A stretch of DNA of 38,510 nucleotides from Flavobacteriaceae bacterium NBU2973. Its GTDB lineage: Bacteria > Bacteroidota > Bacteroidia > Flavobacteriales > Flavobacteriaceae. The notes under the pieces were generated by a model. The model had not been told where the DNA came from and made no database searches. It worked only from the letters and a program-made list of their open reading frames with translations. Position 1 is the first letter of the stretch, and the number at the start of each line of letters is the position of its first letter. A program made the position numbers and the translations under genes. The DNA lies in contig JAOEIQ010000005.1 of NCBI GenBank assembly GCA_026162565.1, forward strand, positions 258,624 through 297,133. The letters are read 5' to 3'. Of the stretch, positions 16,381 to 25,926 are shown piece after piece.

Positions 16381-18378
16381 TTATTTATAACTTCTTTCTT
16401 TTACTTCTATATTCTCGTACTTTAAATCTTCCTTATGAAGCACTGCATCTTTAGGTTCTCCTTTGTATTCCCAAGCTGAAACAAACTGAAACTCTTTTCG
16501 ACGTTTTGCTTCTCCTTCTTCTGTTTGGTGTTCTTCTCTAAAGTGTCCACCTGCAGATTCTTCTCTTTCTAAAGCATCCTTTGCAAATAACTCTCCTAAT
16601 TCAAGAAAATCTGCAACACGACCAGCTTTTGCAAGCTCCTCGTTAAATTCGTTTGCAGTTCCAGGAACTCTAACATCCTTCCAAAATTCTGCTCGTAATT
16701 CTGCTATTTCCTTTATGGCTTCTTTTAGTCCTTTTTCATTACGAGCCATTCCACACTTATTCCACATAATCTTTCCTAATCGTCTATGGAAATAATCAAC
16801 TGGTTTTGTTCCCTTGTTATTGATAAGGTGTTCTAATTCTGATTTTACTTTATTTTCAGCTTCCTCAAATTCTTTTGTATCTGTAGAAATCGGCCCTGTA
16901 CGAATATCATTCGATAAGTAATCGCCAATTGTATAAGGTAAAACAAAATATCCATCAGCTAATCCTTGCATTAAAGCAGATGCTCCAAGTCTATTAGCTC
17001 CATGATCAGAAAAGTTAGCCTCACCAATAGCATATAATCCAGGAACGGTTGTTTGTAAATTATAATCTACCCAAATACCTCCCATTGTATAGTGAACCGC
17101 AGGATAAATCATCATAGGCGTTTCGTATGGATTTTCATCTACGATTTTTTCGTACATCTGGAAGAGGTTCCCATATTTAGCTTTAACTACTTCCTTACCT
17201 AGATTTTTAACTACAGAGTCATCATTCTCATTTAATCCTTTAATGTGCGCTTGTTCTTTTCCGTAACGCATAATTGCAGCAGCAAAATCTAAATAAACTG
17301 CTTCACCAGTAGCATTAACACCATAACCAGCATCACAGCGTTCTTTTGCAGCACGAGATGCTACATCACGAGGTACTAAATTACCGAAAGCAGGATAACG
17401 ACGCTCTAAATAGTAGTCGCGATCTTCTTCAGCTATTTGCGTTGGTTTTAATGTTTTATTTCTAATTGCTTCAACATCTTTTATGTGCTTTGGCACCCAA
17501 ATCCTTCCATCATTACGAAGAGATTCAGACATCAACGTTAATTTAGACTGATGATCTCCAGATACAGGAATACAGGTTGGATGTATTTGCGTGTAACAAG
17601 GATTTGCGAAGTAGGCTCCACGTTTATGCGCTTTCCAAGCAGCAGTTACATTAGACCCCATAGCATTAGTAGATAAAAAGAATACATTTCCATATCCACC
17701 AGTTCCTAGAACTACTGCATGAGCAGAATGACGCTCGATCTCTCCTGTTACCAAGTTTCTTGCAATAATACCTCTCGCCTTGCCGTCTACAACAACCACA
17801 TCTAACATTTCATGACGATTGTACATTTTTATTTTTCCGCGACCTATCTGACGATTCATTGCCGAATAAGCACCTAATAACAATTGCTGACCTGTTTGTC
17901 CTTTTGCATAAAAAGTTCTAGATACTAACACACCACCAAACGAACGGTTATCGAGTAATCCTCCATAATCACGTGCGAAAGGAACTCCTTGCGCAACACA
18001 TTGGTCAATAATATTTGCAGAAACCTCTGCTAATCTATACACATTTGCTTCACGCGAACGGTAATCTCCTCCCTTAACAGTATCGTAAAATAAACGGTAG
18101 GTAGAATCTCCATCACCTTGATAGTTTTTGGCAGCATTGATTCCGCCTTGCGCAGCAATAGAATGTGCACGTCTCGGAGAATCTTGAAAACAAAATGCTT
18201 TTACATTGTATCCTAGTTCTGCTAGAGTTGCTGCAGCAGAACCTCCAGCTAATCCAGTACCAACTACAATAATATCTATAAGACGTTTATTTGCTGGATT
18301 TACAAGATTTATCTCGTTTTTATGTTTTGTCCACTTATCTGCTAGTGGTCCTTGAGGTATTTTTGAGTCTAAAGCCAT
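16381..18378 (-). CDS. sdhA: Succinate dehydrogenase/fumarate reductase flavoprotein subunit
   Basis: A 665-residue catalytic subunit that oxidises succinate to fumarate in the TCA cycle. The dinucleotide-binding [17 protein letters not shown] lies near the N-terminus. [15 protein letters not shown] contains the histidine (SIAAQGG block) to which FAD is covalently attached. Substrate-site segments include HPTCIP and SESLRNDGR, and the FAD-contacting [25 protein letters not shown] follows. It is longer than proteobacterial SdhA, as is usual for the Bacteroidota/Bacillus-type enzyme. It sits between sdhC (13 bp upstream) and sdhB. Confidence 0.97.
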   Translation of the reverse strand: MALDSKIPQGPLADKWTKHKNEINLVNPANKRLIDIIVVGTGLAGGSAAATLAELGYNVKAFCFQDSPRRAHSIAAQGGINAAKNYQGDGDSTYRLFYDTVKGGDYRSREANVYRLAEVSANIIDQCVAQGVPFARDYGGLLDNRSFGGVLVSRTFYAKGQTGQQLLLGAYSAMNRQIGRGKIKMYNRHEMLDVVVVDGKARGIIARNLVTGEIERHSAHAVVLGTGGYGNVFFLSTNAMGSNVTAAWKAHKRGAYFANPCYTQIHPTCIPVSGDHQSKLTLMSESLRNDGRIWVPKHIKDVEAIRNKTLKPTQIAEEDRDYYLERRYPAFGNLVPRDVASRAAKERCDAGYGVNATGEAVYLDFAAAIMRYGKEQAHIKGLNENDDSVVKNLGKEVVKAKYGNLFQMYEKIVDENPYETPMMIYPAVHYTMGGIWVDYNLQTTVPGLYAIGEANFSDHGANRLGASALMQGLADGYFVLPYTIGDYLSNDIRTGPISTDTKEFEEAENKVKSELEHLINNKGTKPVDYFHRRLGKIMWNKCGMARNEKGLKEAIKEIAELRAEFWKDVRVPGTANEFNEELAKAGRVADFLELGELFAKDALEREESAGGHFREEHQTEEGEAKRRKEFQFVSAWEYKGEPKDAVLHKEDLKYENIEVKERSYK

Positions 18379-18391
18379 CTCTGATAAGTTA

Positions 18392-19066
18392 TTAGTGTCC
18401 TGTTAAATGATGATATAAAGCGATAAATATAAATCCTAGAGGAATACCTATGGCATATATTTTTGCAAAACCTTGAAGTGATTTTGTGTACTTATTATTC
18501 GCACCTATGGATTGAAATGCCGAACTAAAACCATGTAATAAGTGTAGTGCAAGGAATACAAAAGCAATAACATAAGCTCCTACGCGAATAGGACTATGAA
18601 ATTTTTCTACTAATTCGTGAAAATATCTAAACTCGCCATTGTGCATTCCCGACATATCACCAAGAACATATTTGGTATTCATCTCTGGAATCCAAAAATC
18701 TATAAAATGTAAAACCATAAATGCCAAAATTGCTAATCCAGACCAAATCATGTTTCTGCTCATCCATGATGAATTAGCAGAGCCATTATTTTTAGCATAC
18801 GATATCTGTCTTGCTTTGTTATTTTTTAGTTCTAGAATGAAGCCCATTACAAAGTGAAAAATCACGCCAAAAATTAAGATTGGTTGCAGGATATATTGCA
18901 CAGCCCAAAAAGTCCCCATAAAGTGTGATGCCTCATTAAAAGCATCTGGACTGAATACTGATAAAATATTTATTGCGAAATGTTGTAATAGAAAGAACAT
19001 AAGGAAGAGTGCTGACAATGCCATTGCAAACTTTCTTCCGATTGAAGAATTAAAAATTCCACTCAT
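18392..19066 (-). CDS. sdhC: Succinate dehydrogenase cytochrome b subunit (five-helix, diheme type)
   Basis: A 224-residue membrane anchor of complex II with about five hydrophobic helices (roughly 12-35, 53-75, 100-125, 155-180 and 198-220). The histidines are suited to two b hemes and quinone reduction: H29 in LLQHFAIN, H66 in VIFHFVMG, one in MVLHFIDFW, one in LALHLLHGF and the last pair in [10 protein letters not shown] single fused subunit replaces SdhC plus SdhD, as in other Bacteroidota. It is the first gene of the operon, with a consensus promoter 25 bp upstream. Confidence 0.95.
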   Translation of the reverse strand: MSGIFNSSIGRKFAMALSALFLMFFLLQHFAINILSVFSPDAFNEASHFMGTFWAVQYILQPILIFGVIFHFVMGFILELKNNKARQISYAKNNGSANSSWMSRNMIWSGLAILAFMVLHFIDFWIPEMNTKYVLGDMSGMHNGEFRYFHELVEKFHSPIRVGAYVIAFVFLALHLLHGFSSAFQSIGANNKYTKSLQGFAKIYAIGIPLGFIFIALYHHLTGH

Positions 19067-19090
19067 TGTTTTGAAGTTAGTTTTATATTA

Positions 19091-19121
19091 CAAAAATACG
19101 CCTCAAAAGCTTTTTTAACAA
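19091..19121 (-). promoter_or_regulatory. Promoter of sdhCAB
   Basis: On the minus strand, TTG (19119-19121) is followed after 20 bp by TATTTTTG (19091-19098). This matches the Bacteroidota sigma-ABfr consensus TTG-N19-21-TAnnTTTG, and the -7 box ends 24 bp before the sdhC ATG. Confidence 0.75.
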
Positions 19122-19172
19122 CTTGAAGCGTATGTAATTTATTATTTAGAATCGTTTTAAATGAACTATTTC

Positions 19173-22016
19173 TTATTTCACTTCAAAACTAGTTTTCTCA
19201 CTACCAATTTTTATAGTATACTTACCTTTTGGTAAATAATACTTTCCGTTTTTAGCTTCACTGATATTGAGTTTAGTATCCTCTTTCATTAAGGCATCTT
19301 TACCAGATTCTGTAATTGTTAAATCGTAATCGGAGAAATTGAATCCTTTGTTGGTCTCAACAGAAACGGTATTTAAAACACTTCCGTTTTCTGATAGAAC
19401 TTGAAGCTCTTGCTGTCCAGAATTAGCAGCATAAAACCCAATAGATTTTGTTGGCTCATACACATCCATCCATTTACTCCAAGAATTTCCCCATTGTCTT
19501 GATGCTCGCACAGATTCTAAATCAAAAAGAGTAATTGCTTTGGTTTTCATGGAAGCATTCATTTTTTGTATAGCAGAAATATCAGCTTTGTAGATACTTC
19601 TTCCATGAGTTCCTAACAACAAATGTTTGGCTTCTGGTTGCACAACAATATCATGAAAAGCAACATTAGGCAATCCATTAGAAAACGCTTCCCAATTTGT
19701 TCCGTTATCAAACGATACATAGGCTCCATTGTCTGTTCCTAAATACAGTATATTTTCGTTTTCAGGATCTTCTTTAATAACATTTACTGGAGACATTGGT
19801 ATATTAGAACTTATATTCTTCCATGTTTGTCCATAATTATCACTCATGTAGACATAGGCTTTAAAATCATCCCAACGATACCCATTTAAGGTAACATAAA
19901 CTCGTTCTTTTTTATGCTGTGACGCAATTACACGGCTTACCCACAGATCTTTTGGTAATCCTGAAGACACATTTGTCCAACTCCCTCCAGCATTTTTTGT
20001 TACTTGTACCAATCCATCATCACTTCCTGAATAAATTAAACCAAACTGAAAAGGACTCTCGGAAATTGAGGCTAAAGTACCATAAGCTACATTTCCTTTT
20101 TTGCCTCCATTGGTTAAATCATCACTTATAGCTTCCCAATCGTTACCTTGATTCATAGAACGCATTAGTTTATTACCTCCTAAATACAAAATATCTTGAT
20201 TGTGAGGTGATAATAAAATTGGTGTTTGCCAATTAAAACGATACGGATTTTCACCTAATTCATGTTTGATATCAAAACGCTTAAAATCGTTAGTTTCGCG
20301 ATTTATTCTAAAATAATTTCCAAATTGATATCCTGTATATACAATATTCGCATCTCGAGAATCAATCTGAACTTGCATGCCATCTCCTCCCATTATGCTT
20401 TCCCAAGGATATTGCCCACTTTGATGCCAACCTTTATCTTCTTGAGCGTTATGAGCACCAACCCAAACACCATTATCTTGTAAGCCTCCATATACATTAT
20501 ACGGTTTTTCATTATCTACATTTATAGCATAAAACTGACCTACAGAAGGCGAATTGTTTTTAATCCAGTTTTCACCATCGTCATAGGTAATATTAACGCC
20601 ACCATCATTACCATTAATTAGGTGATTTGGGTTTTTTGGATTAATCCATAAAGCATGATGATCTGCATGCACATTTTCTGCACTAATAGAGGTAAATGTT
20701 TTTCCTCCATCTTTAGATTTTAAAATAGGCACACCATAAATGTAGATGTTATCTTTATTATTTGGTGCTACGTATATATGCCCAAAATAATAACCATAGC
20801 TGTAGTATAAATCGTCTAAATACTCGTCATGCGTTTTTGCCCAAGTAACTCCACCATCTGTACTCTTGTAGACTTCTGCTCCAACAACTGGCGTGTCGAA
20901 TAACATAGAATTAGCATCTTCAAGATATTTCGCTAAATCAATGGGTTTAACAGTGCCTCCTCTAACCATTTGTTTAACATTAGCTGCGCGATATTTTTCT
21001 TGAAAGCCATTTTGTTTTAAAAATGAATTTAGTTTCTCATCTTCTAACTTTAAAAAGGCGTCAACAGACATACTTTTAAAATCCTCTTTGCTTAAACCTT
21101 CCCCTTTTTCTTTTTTATCTTTTGATGGTCTTCTAAACTGACTATCATGAATAGCATACACTGTATTATCATCGAAAACAGCAACTCCAATTCTACCAGT
21201 TCCCTGTCCTGTTGGAAAACCACTTGCTGTTGTTGATACTTTAGTCCAAGTGTTTCCGGCATCTGTACTTTTATAAATAGCTGAATTGTTTCCGCTACCA
21301 TCAAAATTCCATGCTTTTCGGTCTTTTGTCCATGAGGAAGCAAATAGGACGTTAAAATTATTTGGAGCGTGATTCATATCTATAATACCGCTCATGTTAT
21401 CAATAAACAAGGTTTGTTTCCAAGTTTTTCCCCCATCTGTAGTTTTATAAACACCTCTTTCGTTATTTGGCGAATATAAATGACCAGTAACTCCAACAAC
21501 AACCTCATCAGGGTTATTCGGATTTAATAGAATTCGACCAATATGATGCGAATCTTTTAAACCAACATTTTGCCAGGTTTTACCATTATCGTTAGATTTT
21601 AAAATACCTATTCCTGCATACGATGATCTAGACGAATTATTCTCTCCTGTACCAACCCAAATGGTTCTGTTGTTCCAGTCTACAGCAATATCTCCAACAT
21701 TTTGCGTATTAGATGTGTCTAGAATTGGAGAAAAGGTAGTGCCATTATTAGTTGTATGCCAAACACCTCCCGAAGCATAGCCAACATAAAATTCTGATGG
21801 ATTATCTGGATTGACGGCTAAATCTACTACGCGACCACTCATAACTGTTGGACCAATATTTGTGAATGGTACATTTTTTACAATGGAATTGTCTACCATT
21901 TGCATTTTTAGCTTCAATGCCGTTTCAACTTGTTGTGCAGATGTAGCTGGTTGTTGCGCTTGAATAAAAAATGATGAGAATAGGGCAATTAAAAAAAGAG
22001 TTTTGAATACTTTCAT
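19173..22016 (-). CDS. Large exported Asp-box beta-propeller protein (VPS10/sortilin-like, glycosyl-hydrolase-labelled)
   Basis: A 947-residue protein with signal peptide MKVFKTLFLIALFSSFFIQAQ. At least seven Asp-box/BNR turns (S/T-x-D-x-G-x-T-W/F) are visible: SNDNGKTW, TTDGGKTW, STDAGNTW, STDGGVTW, SKDGGKTF, SMNQGNDW and SDNYGQTW. They indicate a seven- or double ten-bladed beta-propeller like the VPS10 domain. Bacteroidota homologues are annotated as glycosyl hydrolase or sortilin-like, but no catalytic residues are evident. The last 100 residues form a beta-rich tail (KYYLPKGKYTIKIGSEKTSFEVK) that is not a clear T9SS sorting domain. It is probably located in the periplasm or at the cell surface. 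Confidence 0.88.
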   Translation of the reverse strand: MKVFKTLFLIALFSSFFIQAQQPATSAQQVETALKLKMQMVDNSIVKNVPFTNIGPTVMSGRVVDLAVNPDNPSEFYVGYASGGVWHTTNNGTTFSPILDTSNTQNVGDIAVDWNNRTIWVGTGENNSSRSSYAGIGILKSNDNGKTWQNVGLKDSHHIGRILLNPNNPDEVVVGVTGHLYSPNNERGVYKTTDGGKTWKQTLFIDNMSGIIDMNHAPNNFNVLFASSWTKDRKAWNFDGSGNNSAIYKSTDAGNTWTKVSTTASGFPTGQGTGRIGVAVFDDNTVYAIHDSQFRRPSKDKKEKGEGLSKEDFKSMSVDAFLKLEDEKLNSFLKQNGFQEKYRAANVKQMVRGGTVKPIDLAKYLEDANSMLFDTPVVGAEVYKSTDGGVTWAKTHDEYLDDLYYSYGYYFGHIYVAPNNKDNIYIYGVPILKSKDGGKTFTSISAENVHADHHALWINPKNPNHLINGNDGGVNITYDDGENWIKNNSPSVGQFYAINVDNEKPYNVYGGLQDNGVWVGAHNAQEDKGWHQSGQYPWESIMGGDGMQVQIDSRDANIVYTGYQFGNYFRINRETNDFKRFDIKHELGENPYRFNWQTPILLSPHNQDILYLGGNKLMRSMNQGNDWEAISDDLTNGGKKGNVAYGTLASISESPFQFGLIYSGSDDGLVQVTKNAGGSWTNVSSGLPKDLWVSRVIASQHKKERVYVTLNGYRWDDFKAYVYMSDNYGQTWKNISSNIPMSPVNVIKEDPENENILYLGTDNGAYVSFDNGTNWEAFSNGLPNVAFHDIVVQPEAKHLLLGTHGRSIYKADISAIQKMNASMKTKAITLFDLESVRASRQWGNSWSKWMDVYEPTKSIGFYAANSGQQELQVLSENGSVLNTVSVETNKGFNFSDYDLTITESGKDALMKEDTKLNISEAKNGKYYLPKGKYTIKIGSEKTSFEVK

Positions 22017-22233
22017 TTTGGTTTATTGTTTAAAGTTTTGAAATTACTCAAAGTTTAAAACCTGTCAAAATCTTTACTTATAGTTTAACATTTTATCATT
22101 ACTCAAAAATTATTATTTATTTAAAAATAAATTTATTTTAATATTGAAATCGCAATATATTTGCTAATTTTTATCAATAAGTCAATAATATTTTGTTAAT
22201 TTAAATCATATTAACTAAAATATTAACAATATT

Positions 22234-22536
22234 ATGGAAGAGTATTTACCTTTAATTATTCAGCTTATAAGTGGTGCAGTTGGTGGAAACGTCGCTGGTT
22301 CACTTATGAAAAATTCTTCTCTTGGAACTCTCTGGAACTCTGTTGCAGGAATTTTAGGAGGTGGATTAGGAGGAACCGTTATGGGAATGTTAGGCTTAAG
22401 TGGTGCTGAAGCTGCAGCAGCTTCATCAAGCATGGACTTAAGTAGTATTCTTGGCAGCGTTGCTGGTGGCGGCGTTGGTGGCGGAATCGTTATGGCTGTA
22501 ATTGGCTTTATTAAAAAAGCCATGAACAAAGGATAA
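22234..22536 (+). CDS. Small glycine-rich membrane protein
   Basis: A 100-residue protein in which almost every segment is hydrophobic and glycine-zipper-like (GAVGGNVAGS, GILGGGLGGTVMG, GSVAGGGVGGGIVMAVIGF), ending in a short basic tail (KKAMNKG). It is likely an integral membrane protein with two or three tightly packed helices. Similar short proteins with an Ala/Ser-rich middle occur across Flavobacteriaceae without a known role. A strong terminator follows, so the gene is its own transcription unit. Confidence 0.82.
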   Translation: MEEYLPLIIQLISGAVGGNVAGSLMKNSSLGTLWNSVAGILGGGLGGTVMGMLGLSGAEAAAASSSMDLSSILGSVAGGGVGGGIVMAVIGFIKKAMNKG

Positions 22537-22560
22537 CTAACTTATTTCTATCAATCTAAA

Positions 22561-22592
22561 AAAGGAGCTTACATATTTAAGCTCCTTTTTTT
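22561..22592 (+). terminator. Rho-independent terminator
   Basis: AAAGGAGCTTA pairs perfectly with TAAGCTCCTTT (11 bp, 6-nt loop), followed by a run of Ts, 24 bp after the stop of the glycine-rich protein gene. Confidence 0.9.
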
Positions 22593-22614
22593 ATTACGAG
22601 ATTATTAAAGTTCT

Positions 22615-22622
22615 TATTTTTG
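22615..22622 (+). promoter_or_regulatory. Probable -7 element of the aminopeptidase P gene
   Basis: TATTTTTG matches TAnnTTTG and lies 25 bp before the ATG at 22648, after the preceding terminator. No convincing TTG is found at -33. Confidence 0.45.
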
Positions 22623-22647
22623 ATTCCTATACTATAAAACATTTACT

Positions 22648-23940
22648 ATGAAATACCACGCAATAGACAATAGTCTTTTTATAAAAAATCGTAAAAACTT
22701 TATGGCACAAATGAAGCCTAGCAGTCTCGCTGTTTTTAATAGTAACGACATCTATCCTATTAGCGCAGATAGCACGATGCCTTTTGAGCAACATCGCGAT
22801 ATTTTTTATTTGAGTGGTGTCGATCAAGAAGAAAGCATTTTAGTATTGTTTCCAGGTTGCCCTAAAGAGAAACATCGTGAGATTTTATTTTTAAAAGAGA
22901 CTAATGAGCATATTGCCGTTTGGGAAGGCGAGAAACTTACTAAAGCAGCTGCACTAAAAACTAGTGGTATTAAAACCGTGTATTGGCTTCAAGATATGGA
23001 AAAGGTTCTATTTGAGCTTATGACGCAATGTGATACAGTTTATATAAATACTAACGAGCATTATCGTGCTAATGTAGAAACTGAAACACGCGAAGATCGT
23101 TTTACAAAATGGTTGAAAAATAAATATCCAGCCCATTCTGTTGCTAAAAGCAATCCTATATTACAACGTTTACGTTCTGTGAAAGATGCTATTGAACTCG
23201 ATCTTATGCAACAAGCTTGTGATATTACCGAAAAAGGCTTTAGACGATTATTAGGTTTTGTAAAGCCAGGTGTTTGGGAATATGAAATAGAAGCAGAATT
23301 GATGCACGAATTTTTAAGAAATCGATCAAAAAAGTTTGCTTACACACCAATTGTGGCCTCTGGTAATAATGCCAATGTATTACATTATATAGAGAACAAC
23401 CAACAATGCAAAGCTGGTGATTTATTATTACTGGATGTTGGTGCAGAATACGCTAATTATAGTAGTGACATGACGCGAACAATTCCTGTGTCTGGGAAAT
23501 TTACAGATAGACAAAAAGCTGTTTATAATGCTGTAAATCGTGTAAAAAACGAGGCTACAAAACTGCTAGTACCAGGAACCGATTGGATAGAATACCATGT
23601 AGAAGTAGGAAAACTTATGACCTCCGAACTTTTAAGTTTAGGCTTAATTGATAAAGCAGATGTACAAAACGAAAATCCAGATTGGCCAGCTTATAAAAAG
23701 TATTTTATGCATGGCACGAGCCATCATATTGGATTAGACACCCATGATTATGGATTATTGCATGAACCTATGCAAGCCAATATGGTATTTACAGTAGAAC
23801 CAGGAATTTATATTCCAGATGAAGGATTTGGTATACGTTTAGAAGATGATGTGGTTATACAAGAATCTGGGGAGCCATTTAACCTTATGCGCAATATACC
23901 TATTGAAGTAGAGGAAATTGAAGATTTAATGAATAGCTAA
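22648..23940 (+). CDS. pepP: Xaa-Pro aminopeptidase (aminopeptidase P, M24B)
   Basis: A 430-residue enzyme that cleaves the N-terminal residue from peptides with proline in second position. The N-terminal creatinase-like domain covers about residues 1-170. The pita-bread catalytic domain has the five dinuclear-metal ligands D263 (LLLDVGAEYANY), D274 (SSDMTRT), H359 (HGTSHHIGLD), E384 (TVEPGIYI) and E399 (IRLEDDVVI). The length matches bacterial PepP. It is cytosolic, with no signal peptide. It is the last ordinary chromosomal gene before the recombinase, with which it is convergent with only 17 bp between stop codons. Confidence 0.96.
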   Translation: MKYHAIDNSLFIKNRKNFMAQMKPSSLAVFNSNDIYPISADSTMPFEQHRDIFYLSGVDQEESILVLFPGCPKEKHREILFLKETNEHIAVWEGEKLTKAAALKTSGIKTVYWLQDMEKVLFELMTQCDTVYINTNEHYRANVETETREDRFTKWLKNKYPAHSVAKSNPILQRLRSVKDAIELDLMQQACDITEKGFRRLLGFVKPGVWEYEIEAELMHEFLRNRSKKFAYTPIVASGNNANVLHYIENNQQCKAGDLLLLDVGAEYANYSSDMTRTIPVSGKFTDRQKAVYNAVNRVKNEATKLLVPGTDWIEYHVEVGKLMTSELLSLGLIDKADVQNENPDWPAYKKYFMHGTSHHIGLDTHDYGLLHEPMQANMVFTVEPGIYIPDEGFGIRLEDDVVIQESGEPFNLMRNIPIEVEEIEDLMNS

Positions 23941-23957
23941 TTTTGGGCTATTTTACT

Positions 23958-25025
23958 TTATAAGTTATCTAACGGGCTTTTAATTTTTGACATACTTCTA
24001 GGTGTTACTTTGGTATAAACTTGAGTGGTTTTAATAGAGTTATGCCCAAGCAACTCTTGAATAAAACGCATATCAGCTCCAGACTCTAAAAGATGTGTTG
24101 CATAACTATGACGCAAGCCATGAATACCTATTTGCTTTTTAATTCCAGCTTTACCCATAGCCTTTTTAAATACCTGCTGTAAACTAGATTTCGCATAAGC
24201 ACCTCCATATTGTCCTTCTAATAAAAATACTTTGGGTTTGTAGATAATATAATACTCTCTTAACAGTGGTAAAATACTATTAGGTAATGGCACGTATCTA
24301 TCTTTTTTTCCTTTTGCCCCTTGAATATGTACTACCATACGCTTACTATCTATATCCCTAATTTTTAGAGCAACCACTTCAGATACTCTTAATCCCATTC
24401 CGTAGGATAATTTGAGTGCCAGTTCATGCTTTTTATTATCAGTTACTCTAAACAATTTTTTTACTTCGGTTTTGCTCAACATCTTGGGTAAGGTCAATGG
24501 CTTTTTAGGTCTAGGAATATCAAAAAACATTTTAGGTCTATGTAAAACCTGCTCAAAGAAAAACTTGATAGCATTTATCTTACCATTCATTTTACGTTCA
24601 CCCATTTTTTCTTCTTTAATACAATACAAAAAATAATCTTTAAGACGTTTGGGTGTTAAATCGCCTACATAAAAATCATCTAGCAAATTAAGTAAGTGTT
24701 TAAACTCTGCAAGATAAATACGTTTGGTGCTATCGCTATATTTTTTAAGTTCTAGTTGCTTATCTAAATCTAAATAGGCTTTTTGATTTGTTGGGTGAAT
24801 GGTTAGTAGTTTTTCTGCAACAGTATTTTTGGTATTGAGATTTAGTTCTCTTCTAATTACTGGTAAATCTGGTAAGTACCACGCTTTTTTTGTAGCACTC
24901 CATTTGGCAGAGGGAAAGCGTTTACGTAAATCGTTTATTAAATTTGTATTGTACGGAAATTTAATTACTATTACATTTTTTTTATTATGTACAGCACTTT
25001 GATAGGTATATTTTTTAAAATCCAT
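23958..25025 (-). CDS. Tyrosine recombinase of the cassette array
   Basis: A 355-residue DNA strand-exchange enzyme. Residues 1-65 form an extra N-terminal domain (FPSAKWSATKKAWYLP is its most distinctive part). Residues 85-165 are the SAM-like core-binding domain and 180-345 the catalytic domain, with R213 (GMGLRVSEV), a lysine in QGAKGKKDR (about 238), H302 and R305 (GIHGLRHSYATHLL), H328 (LLGHNSIKTTQ) and nucleophile Y337 (VYTKV). The end, KIKSPLDNL, resembles the SPLD ending seen in IntI and many Bacteroidota integrases. Only about 50 residues separate the K patch from GLRH, so the IntI-specific insertion is absent. The start is the ATG at 25025; the frame extends to 25088, but that extension runs into the inverted repeat. 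It is divergent from the first cassette, as intI is. Confidence 0.93.
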   Translation of the reverse strand: MDFKKYTYQSAVHNKKNVIVIKFPYNTNLINDLRKRFPSAKWSATKKAWYLPDLPVIRRELNLNTKNTVAEKLLTIHPTNQKAYLDLDKQLELKKYSDSTKRIYLAEFKHLLNLLDDFYVGDLTPKRLKDYFLYCIKEEKMGERKMNGKINAIKFFFEQVLHRPKMFFDIPRPKKPLTLPKMLSKTEVKKLFRVTDNKKHELALKLSYGMGLRVSEVVALKIRDIDSKRMVVHIQGAKGKKDRYVPLPNSILPLLREYYIIYKPKVFLLEGQYGGAYAKSSLQQVFKKAMGKAGIKKQIGIHGLRHSYATHLLESGADMRFIQELLGHNSIKTTQVYTKVTPRSMSKIKSPLDNL

Positions 25026-25031
25026 ACAGAC

Positions 25032-25079
25032 ATTTTGTATAACATTCGAGTAAAAATAATAAAAAATGTTATACAAAAT
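25032..25079. promoter_or_regulatory. 15-bp perfect inverted repeat in front of the recombinase gene (possible integrase/operator site)
   Basis: ATTTTGTATAACATT (25032-25046) and AATGTTATACAAAAT (25065-25079) are perfect complements with an 18-nt AT-rich spacer, starting 7 bp upstream of the recombinase ATG. The internal GTATAAC/GTTATAC is the same pair that forms the inner arms of four cassette sites (30116, 30908, 31729, 37568). It could be a recombinase-binding site, an autoregulatory operator, or both. Confidence 0.6.
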
Positions 25080-25135
25080 ACATGACATAAAACTATCTTT
25101 AAAAGCTTATGAATAAAAGGTGACCAAATAATTAG

Positions 25136-25185
25136 TATATTTATAAAAAATACGTAAAACACAGACATATATAAGTGTTGTGCTT
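25136..25185 (+). other. attI-like insertion site and leader of the first cassette
   Basis: The first crossover core, GTTGTGCTT (25177-25185), is not preceded by an attC-like site but by about 90 bp of AT-rich sequence reaching the recombinase leader, which is where attI lies in integrons. TATATTTA (25136-25143) is one base from a -7 promoter box and could drive the array. The crossover core is well supported by pairing with 25927-25935; the promoter is a weak guess. Confidence 0.5.
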
Positions 25186-25191
25186 CATTAA

Positions 25192-25923
25192 ATGAAAATG
25201 GAAACTATCATTGAAAAATATAATAATCTTCAAAAGGAAATTTTGAGTGATTTCTCATTAAAATGGGACGGAGAAAATTGCGAAACAACTTTCAGAAATG
25301 ATGTTAAAGATTTTTATGGATTTGAAAAAAAGTTTGGATGGAATATTTTATTAAATGCGTTCTATGTAATTGACGACACCGAACTTGCTAAAAAGTCTTT
25401 TAAAGAATTTGATTTACAAGGACCTTCAAGGCACAGAGATGTTGGAGAAAGATACTTAAGATTATATGGACTTTTAAATGCAACTTATCAGCAAAAATTA
25501 GCTGTAGAAAACTTACTAGAAATACATAAAGTAGAAAAAAAGAAAGAGTTTAAAAAAAAGTTAATTGAATCTGAACTAATCATTATCCGAAATAAAATTG
25601 GAGCTCATTCAGCAAACTTTTTATCAACTAGAGACGATTCTGAACACAAATTTGACGTTTATGAAATTTCAAGACCTGAATTAGAACGTGGAAAAATACG
25701 ACTCTTAAGAAATCAGAACGATTTTGAAAATTATGACCTTGAAAAAGCAATAAAAGAATTTAACGAATTAGTTGAAGAAATTTTATCAATTGTAATCGGA
25801 AAAGTAATTAAGAAAATATTTAAAAATCAAGGAAAGCATTTTAAGGAATATCAAACGATAAATGAAATCAGAAATGGAGCGATACTTGTGAATGGAAATC
25901 TGATTAATTTTATAACTAAATAA
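25192..25923 (+). CDS. Cassette 1: helical protein with HEPN-like RNKIGAH motif
   Basis: A 243-residue, mostly alpha-helical cytoplasmic protein that I cannot place in a named family. The segment LIIIRNKIGAHSANF (about residues 130-144) has R-N-x4-H, the R-polar-x(4-6)-H motif of HEPN ribonucleases, which often act in defence and toxin systems. A Glu/Lys-rich helix before it and a further helical half after it (EKAIKEFNELVEEILSIVI) fit a HEPN four-helix layout. It fills cassette 1: the ATG is 15 nt after the GTTG core and the stop 3 nt before the right arm. The next ATG (25198) is also possible. The HEPN call is motif-based only. Confidence 0.75.
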   Translation: MKMETIIEKYNNLQKEILSDFSLKWDGENCETTFRNDVKDFYGFEKKFGWNILLNAFYVIDDTELAKKSFKEFDLQGPSRHRDVGERYLRLYGLLNATYQQKLAVENLLEIHKVEKKKEFKKKLIESELIIIRNKIGAHSANFLSTRDDSEHKFDVYEISRPELERGKIRLLRNQNDFENYDLEKAIKEFNELVEEILSIVIGKVIKKIFKNQGKHFKEYQTINEIRNGAILVNGNLINFITK

Positions 25924-25926
25924 CGA

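Noticed and set aside
22260..22529. 89-aa proline-rich ORF antisense to the glycine-rich membrane protein
   Set aside because: Glycine-rich coding read in reverse gives proline-rich translation. The plus-strand frame has a good start, hydrophobic pattern and terminator.
23932..23952. AATAGC...GCTATT hairpin at the end of pepP as a terminator
   Set aside because: The stem is only 6 bp, AT-rich, includes the stop codon and has no proper T-run.
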